Shown here piece by piece: positions 11,848 to 24,429 of a stretch of 64,000 nt of DNA. Location: the NCBI GenBank assembly GCA_949152475.1, contig OX424562.1:36290657-36354656 (forward strand), given 5' to 3'. Position 1 is the first letter of the stretch. Every line of letters starts with the position of its first letter. Source of the DNA: Terebella lapidaria. Its lineage: Eukaryota; Annelida; Polychaeta; Terebellida; Terebellidae. The notes beneath the pieces were generated by a model that saw only the letters and a program-made list of their open reading frames with translations, was not told the origin of the DNA and made no database searches. The position numbers and the translations under genes were made by a program.

Positions 11848-12760
11848 CTTTTCACCTATTTATATTTCAACTCAGAATATTTTACAAACTTGGTTCCAAG
11901 TTGAAATTCAAAGTAAAATTTGACCAAAAATGCATTTCAAGATGACAAAATTGGAGCTAGATTGAACTTCTCACCATAAGTTATATTTCGATCCATAATA
12001 TATGTATGTGCCAAACATGGTTTCAAGTTGAAATTCAAAGTAAAAGGTAATCAAAACTGCATTTCAAGATGACAAAATTGGAGCCAGATCTAACTTTTCG
12101 TCATGAGTTATATTTTAACTCATAATACCTGCCCAACTTGATTTCAAATTGAAATTCAAACTAAAAGTTGACCAAAACTGCATTTTAAGATGACGAAATT
12201 GGACCCAGATCAAACTTTTCGCCATGAGTTATATTTCAACTCATAATATGTGCCAAACTTGGTATTAAGTTGAAATTCAATGTAAAAGTTGACCAAAACT
12301 GCATTTCAAGATGACGAAATTGGAGCCAGATAGAACTTTTTGTCATAAGTTATATTTTAACTCATACTATGTGCCAAACTTGGTTTCAAGTTGAAATTTA
12401 AGCTAAAAGTTTACCAAAACTGCATTTCAAGATGAAGAAATTGGAGCCAGATCGAACTTTTCATCATAAGTTATATTTTAACTCATAATATGTGCCAAAC
12501 TTGGTTTCAAGTTGAAATTCAAACTAAAAATTGACCAAAACTGCATTTCAAGATGGAGCCAGATCGAACTTTTCACCATAAGTTATATTTCGACTCATAA
12601 TATGTGCCAAACAAGTTGAAAATCAAAGTAAAAGTTGACCAAAACTGCATTTCAAGATGACAAAATTGGAGCCAGATCGAATTTTTCACCATAAGTTATA
12701 TTTTAACTCATAATTTGAGCCAAACATGGTCTCAAGTTGAAATTCAAAGTAAAAGTTGAT
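11848..12760. repeat. Tandem array, unit about 121 bases, about 7.5 copies
   Basis: The landmark 'gcatttcaagatga' recurs at about 121-127-base spacing (near 11932, 12059, 12180, 12300, 12420, 12541 and 12647), each with 'ggagccagatcgaacttttc' and 'ttgaaattcaaa' at fixed distance. Copies differ by scattered substitutions and one short deletion near 12555. No coding frame. Confidence 0.9.
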
Positions 12761-12769
12761 CAATGTTTT

Positions 12770-13645
12770 CATAAAAAGCTATTGTGATCAATAATAGACT
12801 TAACTAGCAAAAAAATAATGTTGACTTATTTGGTCACAGCCATAAAATCTCTACTGGACAAAGCCTTCACCTTGTTGAGCCCAATAATAAATATTTCTTG
12901 TCTTAACTATTTTCATTGTGGTCAATAATAGACTTAACATGTAAAAATAAAGTTAACTTATTCGGTTACACCCAGAAATTTCCTCTGGACAAAACCTTAA
13001 CCTTGTTGAGCTCAATAATAATTGTTTCTCACCTTAACTATTTTTATTGAGGTCAATAATAGACTTAACTAGCAAAAAAAAATGTTAACTTATTTGGTTA
13101 CAGACATAAAATGTCTACTTTACCTTGTTGAGCCCAATAATAAATATTTCTTGTCTTAACTATTTTTATTGTGGTCAATAATAGACTAAACTAGTAAAAA
13201 TAATGTTAACTTATTCAGTACACCCATGAAATCTGTACTGGACATACTTTCACCTTGTTGAGCTTAATAATAAATATTTCTCATCTTAACTATTTTTATT
13301 GTGGTCAATAATAGACTTAACTATTTTTATTGTGGTCAATAATAGACTTAACTAGTGAAAATAATGTTAACTTATTCGGTTACACCAATGAAATTTGTAC
13401 TGGACAAAACATTTACCTTGTTGAGGTTAATAATAAATATTTCTTGTCTTAACTATTTTTATTGTGGTCAATAATAGACTTAACTATTAAAAATAATGTT
13501 AACTTATTCAGTTACACCCATGAAATTTGTACTGGACAAAACCTTTACCTTGTTGAGCTTAATAATAAACGTTTCTCGTCTTAACTATTTTTATTGTGGA
13601 CAATAATAGACTTAACTAATAAAACTAATGTTAACTTATTCAGTA
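12770..13645. repeat. Second tandem array, unit about 130 bases, about 7 copies
   Basis: The landmark 'caataatagactta' recurs near 12788, 12922, 13049, 13180, 13305, 13338, 13470 and 13602. The 33-base step at 13305-13338 is a local duplication inside one unit. The unit contains 'ttaacttattcggttacacc' and 'accttgttgagc'. It is unrelated in sequence to the preceding array, and the two are separated by only about ten bases. Confidence 0.9.
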
Positions 13646-13894
13646 ATATTGTCCTGTTTTCACTGAAAACTTCAGTTCTCCATTCTGAACAAGAAACCAG
13701 TGTCATTACCTTCCACTGTACAGGCTATTGGAATGATCGTACATGTCAAAATGGATATTTCAAAATTCTGTAATAAGTTAGGCTGTTAACATATTAATAT
13801 TTATATGATCATTCTAAAAAACGATTAGTTTCGTGTGACAGCCCTTCCCAACAACACTTCCAAATATTATCGAGATTCGTCAAAAATTGCCATC

Positions 13895-14256
13895 TGTAGA
13901 GCGTTCACAAGCCATGTGTCTCAAACAGGCTGTTTTCAATGCAAAATGTGTCCCCAAACGACCAATTCAGTTGCCACGGCAACCAAAATCGATTGGTGTC
14001 GGGATCTTACCATAATATATGTGCCTGCGAAAAATAATGGTGATCGGGTGAGAATTGCGGCCTATAGCGCGTTCACAAGCCATGTGTCTCAAACAGGCTG
14101 TTTTCAATGCAAAATGTGTCCCCAAATGACCAATTCAGTTGCCACGGCAACCAAAATCGATTGGTGTCGGGATCTTACCATTATATATGTGCCTGCAAAA
14201 AATAATAATGATCGGATGAGAATTGCGGCCTGTAGCGCGTTCACAAGAAAATCTCT

Positions 14257-14260
<4 letters not shown>
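13895..14260. repeat. Two and a partial copy of a 168-base direct repeat
   Basis: 'gcgttcacaagccatgtgtc' begins near 13902 and again near 14070, with a third partial start near 14238. The period is a multiple of three (56 codons), so a frame open in one unit stays open in the next. That explains the 167-codon plus-strand frame here, which I do not call a gene. The unit includes the 'gttgccacggcaacc' motif common in invertebrate repeats. Confidence 0.85.

Positions 14261-14286
<26 letters not shown>
14257..14286. repeat. GCGGAC hexanucleotide microsatellite, five units
   Basis: Five perfect GCGGAC units followed by GACG. It lies just inside the right end of the inserted element. The Thr-Arg or Pro-Arg dipeptide runs predicted across it are artefacts of the repeat. 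Confidence 0.95.
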
Positions 14287-14291
<5 letters not shown>

Positions 14292-14337
14292 AGCCAAATC
14301 CAAAGTATCCGCCGAACTTTGTTCGGGGGATACAATA

Positions 14338-16060
14338 ATAGAAGCACGACTTCAGATTAAACTCAGCTGGCACAAAAAAGAAAACATGGTAGGCGAAACA
14401 CATATAATCTAGCATCTCAAGGCTACGGATATGTATGTTTGCATTGTTTCCCATTCATGAATTTATTGATATGTCCCAACTCTGCCTGAATCTGAATATA
14501 TTGAAATTCCAGTAAGCTAGTGGTATTGATGACATGGAAAGATCTTCACTCGGCAGGGATTGTTGTTGCCCCTATTCTTTGCCTTTCCTTCATTTTAGGA
14601 AATAAAGTACGAGCTGTAAGCTCACAATCTGGTTGATGAATGATTCTCAGAACCATAAGTGTTACATGTAGGTGATATGTTCTGCTTCTGTTCTTACATG
14701 GATGTATATGCAGATTATATAAAGATCTGACTTCAAATTTCAACGCATGAAACTTTCTATGGTGCAAGTCATTTGTTCATGTATCTTTCTCCTGTAAAGG
14801 CTGAGCATCAGCTTAAACAAAGTAATATGGTGTCATATGTGAACTCAAGTGTCATAACAGTGAGTCTGATCCAAATGTGAAGATAACTATCTTACCACTT
14901 TTTTCACGCCATATTGCAGATATTCTCACAAGATGTCTGACTATGTCTTTCGTTGGAAAGCTTTCAAGTGTCATCTGTACCGCTTTCAAAATCGAATCTA
15001 CAAAAATCATTGATCTTTAAATACTTCACATGAGTACCATGCATGTAAATCGATATATTTATTACCACCCTTTGCTCTTGCTTTGTTCACATGCTGATCT
15101 TGACCCAACTTTGATGTTTCTAGAATATTACATTTCTGGCAGTTAAGTTATGAGTCCCCAGAAATTTGTGCATTAGTGACAATTGCGAGTGTCACTTATC
15201 ATGCTGCTGTTCCATACAAATTTCCCTATGCAATCATCATCCATCTCGTCTGCGATGCTGAGGCATGGTTTGCTTTCCTCGGAAACCAGTATTTCTTAGC
15301 CTTTGTTGATCACCAGGACACTTGTGTCACTCTCTTTCCAAATTGTGACTTGGGTCCTCACCACAGCAAGTATCAAATGTGCTTTCCCGACGACAGAGAG
15401 ATGAGCATTTTTCTAAACACGTTGCCTATTGTCTGCTCTTGATGATGCCGTTGTGGCTTTGGCTCAAATTCGTGGTCGAGTTTTGTTTTCATTCCAAAAA
15501 TGGTATATTAACAGTGCTAACTTCAGATATAACTCATGTTTATTCACGATATTTGGTTCAGCATCAAACTTATCTATGTGTAATCCCTGTGTGCATGTTG
15601 TACTAATGGTGCTGGTACTGATTTGCATTGTCACATGTAAACAATTGTGACAATCAAACACTTTGTCCAATAGAATATCACACATCGGTTACCATCCCTC
15701 CTATCAGTATTGTCCCTCACACTCCCTGATTGCCTGTGTGATACTGGGATGATTTGCGGGGATTTTTACCAGCTTGATATGGCCATGAAATAACGTGACA
15801 TGACTTGCGGTTACTCACACAGTAATTGAATGACTGATGCACACTCGTGTATCCATCTACTGGTCTGCTGAACTCAAATAAAAATAGTCATCAAACCTCG
15901 TCGACGATACGAGGTTTTACAGTTGGCATTTTTTGGCAAAATCACCAATTCTTCATATAGATAATAAACTCTACAATCGGCATCTATAATAACAGTTCTC
16001 AAACAATGAACTCATAATTACTAACTATTCTTGATGTTATGTCCTCAAAATTTCCGACGA
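14338..16060 (+). repeat. A segment, copy 2, with the longest intact plus-strand A frame
   Basis: The frame open at 15176-15442 can be followed upstream past the ATG, through LSYESPEICALVTIASV, to about 15109 (NFDVSRILHFWQ). It then runs through AIIIHLVCDAEAWFAFLGNQ and TLFPNCDLGPHHSKYQ to a stop at 15440. The diverged copy at 48.3 kb reads FAFIGNQYSSDYWNNGG and IFFPNFDV in the same frame, which supports past coding. It lacks an obvious start or catalytic motif. It lies on the opposite strand to the X-C2-D-E frames and would converge with them tail to tail. Confidence 0.5.
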
Positions 16061-18612
16061 GGAAGTGTGGTAAGCACAAACTATAAACTGATAAAACTTC
16101 AAATGGTGCATTATACCTCTTTGCCATAAATCAAATGGACTTTTATTGAATGGATTGCTCTCTATCATATTTTAGCCAACTTGAAATATGATTATCATAA
16201 CACCAGATATCCAAGTTCACGAAGTTTAAGTTTTGTACATATGAGTATTGCACAAACGTCTAGCTAATTTTGCATATCTTTCATTTTATTCTAATTGCTT
16301 TCATGTGATTGAACGTTCCAGTCTGCAGTACATCAGTGCATACTTGAAGAGAGTCACTTACCTCCCAAAAGTAGTTTCTTGTACTCAGTCACACTGCCCG
16401 CTAGTAATTATTTCTGGGAGAATCCCTTTGAAACTACCTATGTTTATCATCTGTCTGAAGATCACTCTTTAAAGGATATCAAGTTACTTGGGGGTAATCT
16501 CGTCAAACAGCATTAATATTACAAAACACTCTAGTTAATCACTGTGATTTTAAATAATGGGATAATCATCATCCTCTGGCAATAACTGTTTGACAAACCC
16601 ATCTTCGAGATTGGGGAAAATGATGTCTATTAATAATATGCTCGTTATCCACTCTGTGCCAGCGTAATATTGTCGTTTTGTGTGGTTGGAGTGGTATTAC
16701 TTATCATTTGACATTTTGGCACATGCCTGTAGGCATAAACAAGCACCGAAGGTAATACGTCACATGGATATCCATTTATTTATACGACCTGAATTCATCT
16801 TACACAGACTTTGTTTTGATGTGTTTTAATCAACGATGAATAAATCTGACTATATCGTTCCTGTGATCCTGATAATCCTATCGTGATAATTGCACTAGAA
16901 GCTGAGTGTCCAAAACGGTCCTCGAACTCTTATATCTCGGGTGCATATTCTTTGAGTAAAAGTTAAAACATCCTGCTAAATTTATAGGAGATATGCGAAG
17001 GGTAGCTGCGTACTTCTATGGTTGACATATTATTGAATCATGCCATGCATATGAATGGGTATCGTTTTGAACATGCACCGTAAAAACTGTGTTCGTTTAC
17101 GCACATAATAACTACATCTGTTTGCTCGGGTGATGGTCAAAACATCATAACCCGGAATTAACAACGCTGCATGTACGGGGAATATAAATGCAACGACGTG
17201 AATATTTTACCAAGAAACGTAGGTCATTTGGAAATATATGTCCACCGTCTTCGTCATGCAGAGAGGCAAGGACGTGAATATTCCCCTGGTCCTAATAAAG
17301 TGCAGGACCAAGCTGGTTCAACAGTGTAGCTTAGTGATGATCACACTCACCTCTCATGTGTTCTCACTCACCTCTGAAACATTCAATCATGGAAGTGGAA
17401 CTGTGATTCTGTTGGAAGTGGAACTGTGATTCTCTTAAGTACGGCATCAGTGCAATTTCGAATACACTGTAGAAAATAAAAAGCTAGTAAGTGCTTGCAC
17501 AGTGTGGGACAAAATGAAAATAAAAATGTTGTTTTTAAGTGTTGAGTAAAATCCATTAGGACATAGTCGACTGTAAACTCAGCAGTTAATGAACAAATGT
17601 CAGCAGTTATTTGACAACTTGGGTTGTGTTTCACTGACATTGTCTCTGTAACATTCCGAGAGCTTCACATGAATCAACAAATATATTTTTACCATGCTAT
17701 TAATGATACCGACATGTGTATCGGCTGATATAGACTTGCTCAGGTTGCTTTTACTGGAAAACCTTTATGCACTTGATATCAATAAAACCACATGGAAAAA
17801 ATGTATAATCTTAATAATATACCATATATACTATTATACATCTATTCTAATATTCCATATATACACACGGAAAACCCATCTGTAATATTAAACCATATCT
17901 GCACACACACAAACTGTTAACGTTGCAAATTACATAAATATCCACCAGGGACATGCTTATTTGTACTATAATACAATATGATGAGTTGTACATGTAAAAT
18001 CAGAGAAAACAACTCCAGAGTTTTACCTGAACCAAACAAATCTATCATAAAACAAATGTAGCTTGGTGTGTGTAAAAATTATATTGCAATGATAGATGAA
18101 AGAACTTATATCAATAGTTCGAAGCCTCAGTAGGTCTCCTGCATACATACATAATGGCTTTCGATGCTTCGTCCCTTGGCATTATTTAATAATACCAGAA
18201 TAAATTCCATATAAATGTAAACATTGTTTGATAGTTACGACTAATGAGGAAACCAATTATATTATATTGAACCACACCAGGGAGAAACACTCAAGAAAAA
18301 TGCAAACTGTCAGGAATAAGAAGTATTAGGTTTCATGGCCATAATGAGTAAAGTTGCAATCTTCTTTTTTTTTTTTTAGATGTGTATATTCCGTATGTAT
18401 TGATATGGCACTCCATATGTAGCTGGAATACTTAGGCTAAACCAGTTACAGATGCTTACCTGCTGATATTTGATTGGGGTGTATGATGTGACAAATGACA
18501 ACTATACAGCAAGAAGCAATTCATCTTGACACCACCTGGCACTGTGGTAATCTGTTTACATTCTCCACACACCCGCATTAGACTACGTGATTGCTTCCAT
18601 TTGCAAATGCAC

Positions 18613-18801
18613 TTAAGCACCTAAACCACTTAATTGTTTAAATTCACCAAAAACTCCAGTTGTGTGCCTTACTGCCTGCCCTCTGCCTTGGTACCAGTTA
18701 CCGTAATAACACTTTCCGATGTTCCCCAAAATACCAGACTGATTTGGATACTGATAGGACCATGGTACAACGTGCATGAGAGTACAGTTACCAGGAGACA
18801 T
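18613..18801 (-). pseudogene. E segment, copy 2, 62-codon frame
   Basis: The minus strand reads MSPGNCTLMHVVPWSYQYP, then NQSGILGNIGKCYYGNWYQG. The same frame is open upstream through NLTRVDYK. It ends early (LSGLGA then stop) because of a one-base loss seen by comparison with the other E copies. After GRGQA the bases GTAAGG form a plausible 5' splice site. Four Cys or Trp positions are shared among copies. No family recognised. Confidence 0.4.
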
Positions 18802-19092
18802 TAGTTTATAATCTACTCTGGTTAGGTTCTTGATTCCTGTAATCTGTCCATTAATCTGTCCATTATTAACATGAGAAGAGTAAATAAATGAGGATATAAG
18901 AATACCTTACATTTTGACAAGCAGCAAGAGATGTTCACATGCATATAGGAAAAAATGGTCAGTACCTTTTATATAATTTATCATTGACAATTCGTTCTCG
19001 ATTCCCAATAATATATATGAACACAAACCATACTAGACATGATAGCATTGACAGATTTACTTTATGAATAGGAATGTTGAAATATCAGTCAC

Positions 19093-19185
19093 TTACATTT
19101 GCTTAACCGTTGCTTCCGTAATATAATTGTACCTGTGTAATGAACACAACACATATATAACAAATGCAAAAAGTTTCTCCTTCAT
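19093..19185 (-). other. Short ATG-initiated hydrophobic frame in F (signal-peptide-like)
   Basis: 30 codons: MKEKLFAFVIYVLCSLH followed by RYNYITE. The same start recurs at 39355 (MREKLFAFVIYVLCLLN) and 33357 (MKTLFAFVIEVLCLLY), and is damaged at 23.4 kb. In three copies an AG|GTACAA step follows the hydrophobic stretch and could be a 5' splice site. It sits at the expected 5' end of the minus-strand segments, next to spacer G. This fits a first exon encoding a signal peptide, but that is inference. Confidence 0.3.
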
Positions 19186-21387
19186 ATGATTGAGTGGCAT
19201 TTGCCGAAATTGCAAATGTCACCTTTCATTCTGGTGTTCTACATGCATATTTCTCATTTTCGTCATCATGTAAATTGCTTGCAGAGGGAATTCATCCTCA
19301 GTGTGCAGTTGCTTGCATGACATTTGCCTGAATTCACGTGCAATTTCTTTTTTGTATCTTTCTCTGATCATTCATGATAATATCATCGTATATCGGTATG
19401 TTCTTTCCCAGCCCATGAGAAGCGAGAAATTTGCATAGAAAATGGTGTGTTCTAATCTAATCAATCTTATCAGTATGTCTCACGTCTCAACGTAGTTGTA
19501 ACTGTACTTAAAAACAAGAGATTGCATTTTGTCATTCAATGTACAAAGAATATATTCAAAGGATAACTTCGAGAGCAAAAAGTAAAAGTCAGTTTCCTGA
19601 ATATAATGTGTCCTGTGCACGACATATATTACATGTAAACAAAAAATATTTCAAGCGCACTAAATTATCATAAAAATCTTCTTGATTAGATAGTTCCACG
19701 ATCAGGGAACAAGCGTCTGTGTTGAAATTAGAATAACAATACTGCCAATAATTGGAGTTGCACAAGATGCATTAATTGGATGTGTGATACTGGGATTAGT
19801 TGTGGAACGTATTATTATTCTAACTTCAAAATATTTCTTCACCAATCTTCTATAGCTATATTGTTGTGGTCAAAAGTATGTGTGAAGCCTATATATTTGT
19901 CGTTTTAGAGTCGATAAATTCCATCAATATTTTTTTCGGACAAATCCTGTTTTGCTATAATAAGATTATAGTATATATTGGGCTATACGCAGGCACATGT
20001 CTTGTGTAAATATCTATCCAGCAATTTAAGAAGTACAGACGCTAATTCGCATGGCTGAATAATAGTGGACAAAACATATGTTCTGCATTGTTACATGTAA
20101 TGGAAGTGCATCCATTGTTGCGCTGCTATTGATATACTGTGTACGACAACTTAATGCACTTCGTATATATGATACATTAATGCACCCGACATATTATATT
20201 CACTAAATTGACTTTCACTTTTTGCATTTAAAGTTTTCATTTGAATATATTCTCTTTATATATTGAATGATCAATTCAATCTATTGTATTCAAATACAGT
20301 CACAACTCTATGCAAGTTTTCTGTTTCACTTGCACTAGCAAATGTCATTCAAGCTACTGCAGACCGATAGCAATTTGTGTTCAACAATGTAGCAACAACT
20401 GAAGCATATGTAAATGTTCCATATTTCACCAGTCATGAAACAAACCTATCCCTTTGAAACTACCTATGTTTATCATCTGTCTGAGGATCATTCTCTAATG
20501 GATATGAAGTTACTTGGCGGTAATCTCATCAAACAGCATTAATATTACAAAATACTCTAGTTAATCACTGTGATTTCAAATAATGGGAAAATCATCATCC
20601 TCTGGCAATAACTGGTTGACAAACCCATCTTCGAGATTGGGAATTATGATTTCTATTAATAATATGCTCGTTATCCACTCTGTGCCAGCGTAATATTGTC
20701 GTTTTGTGTGGTTGGAGTGGTATTACTTATCATTTGACATTTTGGCACATGCCTGTAGGCATAAACAAGCACCGAAAGTAATACGTTACATGGATATCCA
20801 TTTATATATACGACCTACATTCATCTTACACAGACTTTGCTTTGATGTGTTTTATTCAACGATGAATAAATCTGACTATATCGTTCCTGTGATCCTGATA
20901 ATCCTATCGTGATAATTGCACTATAAGCTGAGTGTCCGAAGAGGTCTTCGAACTCTTATATCTCGGGTGCATATTCTTTAAGTATAAACGTTAAAACATC
21001 GTGCTAAATGTATATGAGATATGCGAAGGGTAGCTGCGTACTTTTATGGTTGACATCTTATTGGATCATGCCTTGCACGAGTAATATATTGAGCATGCAA
21101 AATAAAACTATGTTCGTTTATGCCCATAATAGCTACATCTCTTTGCTCCAGTGATGGTCAAAACAGCATATCCCGGAATTAACAACCCTGTATGTATCGG
21201 GAATATAAATGCAACGACGGGAATATTTTACCAAGAAACATAGGTCATTTTGGTACTATATGTCTACCGTAGTGGTGGTCATGTATCAGAGAGGCACGAA
21301 CGTGAATAATCCCCTGGTATTAATAAAGTGCAGATCCAGCCAGTTCAACAGTGTAGCTGAGTGATGATCACACTCAACTCTCATGTG

Positions 21388-21498
21388 TTAATAGTATACA
21401 TGTATGCTGTATTTGTATGCCCTCGTCATGTTCCCATTTCTAACACAAGTTTCCACGAGGACGAAATAAAGTATATATCTTTCTATCTATCTATCCAT
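21388..21498 (+). mobile_element. Retroelement 3' tail inside the third unit copy
   Basis: It contains 'gtatgccctcgtcatgttcc', then 'ggacgaaataaagtatatat' and a TCTA-rich run, the usual look of a non-LTR 3' end. The fifth unit copy has the same insertion at the same place (37080-37185). The second copy lacks it. Confidence 0.6.
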
Positions 21499-22727
21499 CA
21501 AATACCTGCTCTAGGGCAGATAATATATAATCACATATAAACATGTTCTGTTCAAAACATTGAATGACGAAAGTGGAATTGTGATTCTGTTGAGTACGGC
21601 ATCACTGCAATTTCAAAAACATTGTAGAAATAAAAATTAATAAGTGCTTGCACAGTGTGGTACAGAATGAAAGAATAAAATAATGTTGTTTTTAAGTATT
21701 AAGTAGAATCCATTAGGACATAGTCGATTGTAAACTCAGCAGTTAATGAACAAATGTTAGCAGTTATTTTACACTTTGGGTTGTGTTTCACCAGTCTCTG
21801 TGACATTTCGAGAGCTTCACATGAATCAACAAATATATTTTTAACATGCTAATAACAATACTGACATGTGTATCGGCTGATATAGACTTGCTCAGGTTGC
21901 TTTTACTGGAAAATCATTATGCACTTAATGTCAATAAAACCACATGGAAAAATGTATAATCTAAAATAATATACCATATATCCTATTATACATCTATTCT
22001 AATATTCCATATATACACACGGAAAAAACTCATCTGGTATATTAAACCATATCTACACACACACAAACTGTTAACATTGCAAATTACAAAAATATCCATT
22101 ATTGTCTAATAATTCAACATGATGAGTTGTACATGTAAAGTCAGAGAAAACAAATCTAGAGTTTTACCTGAACCAAACAAATCTATCATAAAGGAAATGT
22201 AACTTGGTGTGTGTAAAAAATTATATTGCTATGATAGATGAAAGAACTTATATCAAGAGTTCAAAGCTTCAGTAGGTCTCTTGCATACATACATCATGGC
22301 TTTTGATGCTTCGTCCCTTGGCATTATTAATAATACCAGAATAAATTCCATATAAGTGAAAACATTGTTTGATTGTTACGACTAATGAGGAAACCAATTA
22401 TATTGTTTTGAACCACACCAGGGAGAAAAACTCGCGAGAATATGTCAAGAATAATGCAAAATGCAATCTGTCAGGAATAAAAAGTATTAGGTTTTATGGC
22501 CATCATGAGTAAAGTTACAATCTTCTCTTTGATTTTTTAGATTCGCAGCGAAAATGTGCATATCCCATATGTATTGATACGGGACTCCATATGTAGCTGG
22601 AATACTTAGGCTAAACCAGTTTCAGATGTTTACCTACTGATATTTGATTGGGATGTATGATGTGACAAATGACAAATGACACCACCTGGCACTGTGGTAA
22701 TCTGTTTACATTCTGCAGACACCCGCA

Positions 22728-22910
22728 TTAGACTACGTGATTGCTTCCATTTGCAAATGCACTTAAGCACCTAAATCCACTTAATTGTTTAAATTCACAT
22801 AATACTCCAATTGTGTGCCCTACTGCCTGCCCTCTGCCTTGGTACCAGTTACCGTAATCATACTTTCCAATGTTCCCCAACATACCAGGCTGATTTGGAT
22901 ACTGATACAA
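22728..22910 (-). pseudogene. E segment, copy 3, open frame
   Basis: The frame reads YQYPNQPGMLGNIGKYDYGN then WYQGRGQAV, ending FANGSNHVV before a stop. It is open upstream through NLTRVDFKQKSPGYCTHRH, so the ATG at 22910 is probably not the start. One Cys of the other copies is Tyr here (GKYDYG against GKCDYG). Confidence 0.4.
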
Positions 22911-24311
22911 TCGTGGTACAAGGTGCCTGTGAGTACAGTAACCAGGTGACTTCTGTTTAAAATCTACTCTGGTTAGGTTTATAATTCCTTCAATGTGTAT
23001 CCAATTTTCCTCTGTAAAAATCCTTGAAAATAGTACATAACTAGGCCAGTAAGATTATGTTCTTATAATTTGGCTGTATTGGTTGTAATAGATTGATACT
23101 TACAATAATAAAAATTATATCACTATTTGACAACCAGCAAAAACGTTATTTTTGTTATTCAACGTTCGCTGGTATATACAAAAAAAATGGTCAGTACCTT
23201 CTATGCCATTTATCAATGACAATTTGTTCACGTTGCCTGTTGATTTGTACTAACACACACCATGATAGAACTAATAGTATTGATAGGTTTGCTTTATGAA
23301 TAGGAATGTTGAAATCGAGACAATTACATATGCCTCAACCGTTGCGTCTGTATCATATTTGTACCCGTATAATTAACACAGTACCTATATAACAAAAACA
23401 AACAGTGTCTCCCTCACAGGATTGGGTGACGACACGCGAAGTTTGATTTTAGTGCATTAGCCGGGATTGCAAATTTCACCTTTCATTTTGGTGTTTCACA
23501 TTTCTAGTTCTCATTTTGGTCGTCTTATAGCCCTTCATTATCTAACGCATATCGCTCAGTGATGGACAGTCTTTTTTCTCAGTGTGCATTGGCTCAATTT
23601 ACCTTTGCCCTAATTCATGTGCAATTCTTTTCTTACTTTTTTCTCTGATCATTCATAATCTTAGTTTGTCTTTTCCCAATGCTAAACAAATACCTTCTGT
23701 TTAACAGTATCGATTACAGCTAATATCCTTGTTTCATTTTTGGAAATATTGTGAATTCGTTGAGTGCTGCTGAAGAGTTGGCTGAATGTTCCATATACGG
23801 ATAATCACACTTCTATTGGAAGCGATGTGGCGATGTACTTGGTTACAAGAATCATACCTGGTGCAGAGCGAAGCCAATAGCACGTTCCTTTCAAAAACTG
23901 TTAAGTCTCTTATTTAATTCATATATACGATGTCACTCTTATTTAACGCATATATACAATGTCAATGCGGGACGAATACAGGTTTGAAAGGAATGGTCGT
24001 TCGTAGTAATAGTAGTCTTTGATCGAATACGCCCACTATTTTGGCACTGAAATATCACCCTTGAAGCCGGTGGTGTTTACACAATGTCAACCATCAATAC
24101 CACGGTTCTCAATCTTCGGCCCTCTGTGAGCGAAAAAGTAGCTCGTTGTGGGACAGCAAAAAATAAATACATATAATCTTTAAAAGTAATAAGATGCAGT
24201 CAGAAAACGGAACGAAACAAATGTGCTAATATTCCCGCACTGAAACAAGGAAAATTAGTCACTGACATACGGGATAAACATGCGAAGTGAGCGATGGCAC
24301 GAAAGTCTAGG

Positions 24312-24422
24312 GACGAATATGATACCCGATTGACTGAATGCACATATATTAATTTGCGAAATATTAATATACGAATATGATACCCGATTGATTGAATGCA
24401 CATATATTAATTTGCGAAATAT
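24312..24422. repeat. Two-copy direct repeat, period 58 bases
   Basis: 'acgaatatgatacccgattg' begins at 24313 and at 24371, with one substitution over the compared length. Two overlapping minus-strand frames here repeat YVHSxNRVSYS and are artefacts of the duplication. Confidence 0.85.
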
Positions 24423-24429
24423 GTTCACG

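Larger units (their letters stand above)
11549..14337. mobile_element. Inserted non-autonomous element with internal satellite arrays
   Basis: R1 normally passes directly into A (seen at 2685 and at 27330). In this copy about 2.8 kb lies between them. Near its ends is an 11-base perfect inverted repeat, TGTATCCCCCG at 11586-11596 and its complement at 14324-14334. Between these lie two tandem arrays, a 168-base duplication and a GCGGAC run, and no transposase. Mollusc genomes are known to contain non-autonomous elements with internal tandem repeats; whether this belongs to one of those groups cannot be told from here. Confidence 0.6.
16060..20440 (-). repeat. Second unit copy: B, X, C, C2, D, E, S, F and G segments
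   Basis: Positions: B 16060-16550, X 16552-16760, C 16850-17040, C2 17160-17290, D 17385-17640, E 18570-18860, S-F 18960-19420, G 19560-20330. C2 here reads GNIHVLASLHDEDGGHIFPN and stays open for over 40 codons. D reads KHNPSCQITADICSLTAEF then TVDYVLMDF with no stop for 80 codons. X has a stop early and is shifted relative to the old copies. The end (20385-20440) keeps the junction into inverted F but lacks the rest of the right palindrome arm, as if it were deleted. Confidence 0.55.

Noticed and set aside
11848..13645. CRISPR array
   Set aside because: Repeats are contiguous 121- and 130-base units without unique spacers, in animal DNA.
13835..14338. 167-codon plus-strand frame, the third longest in the window
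   Set aside because: It is produced by a 168-base tandem duplication (56 codons, so the frame is preserved) followed by a GCGGAC run. The frame has no homology that I recognise, and both strands are open.
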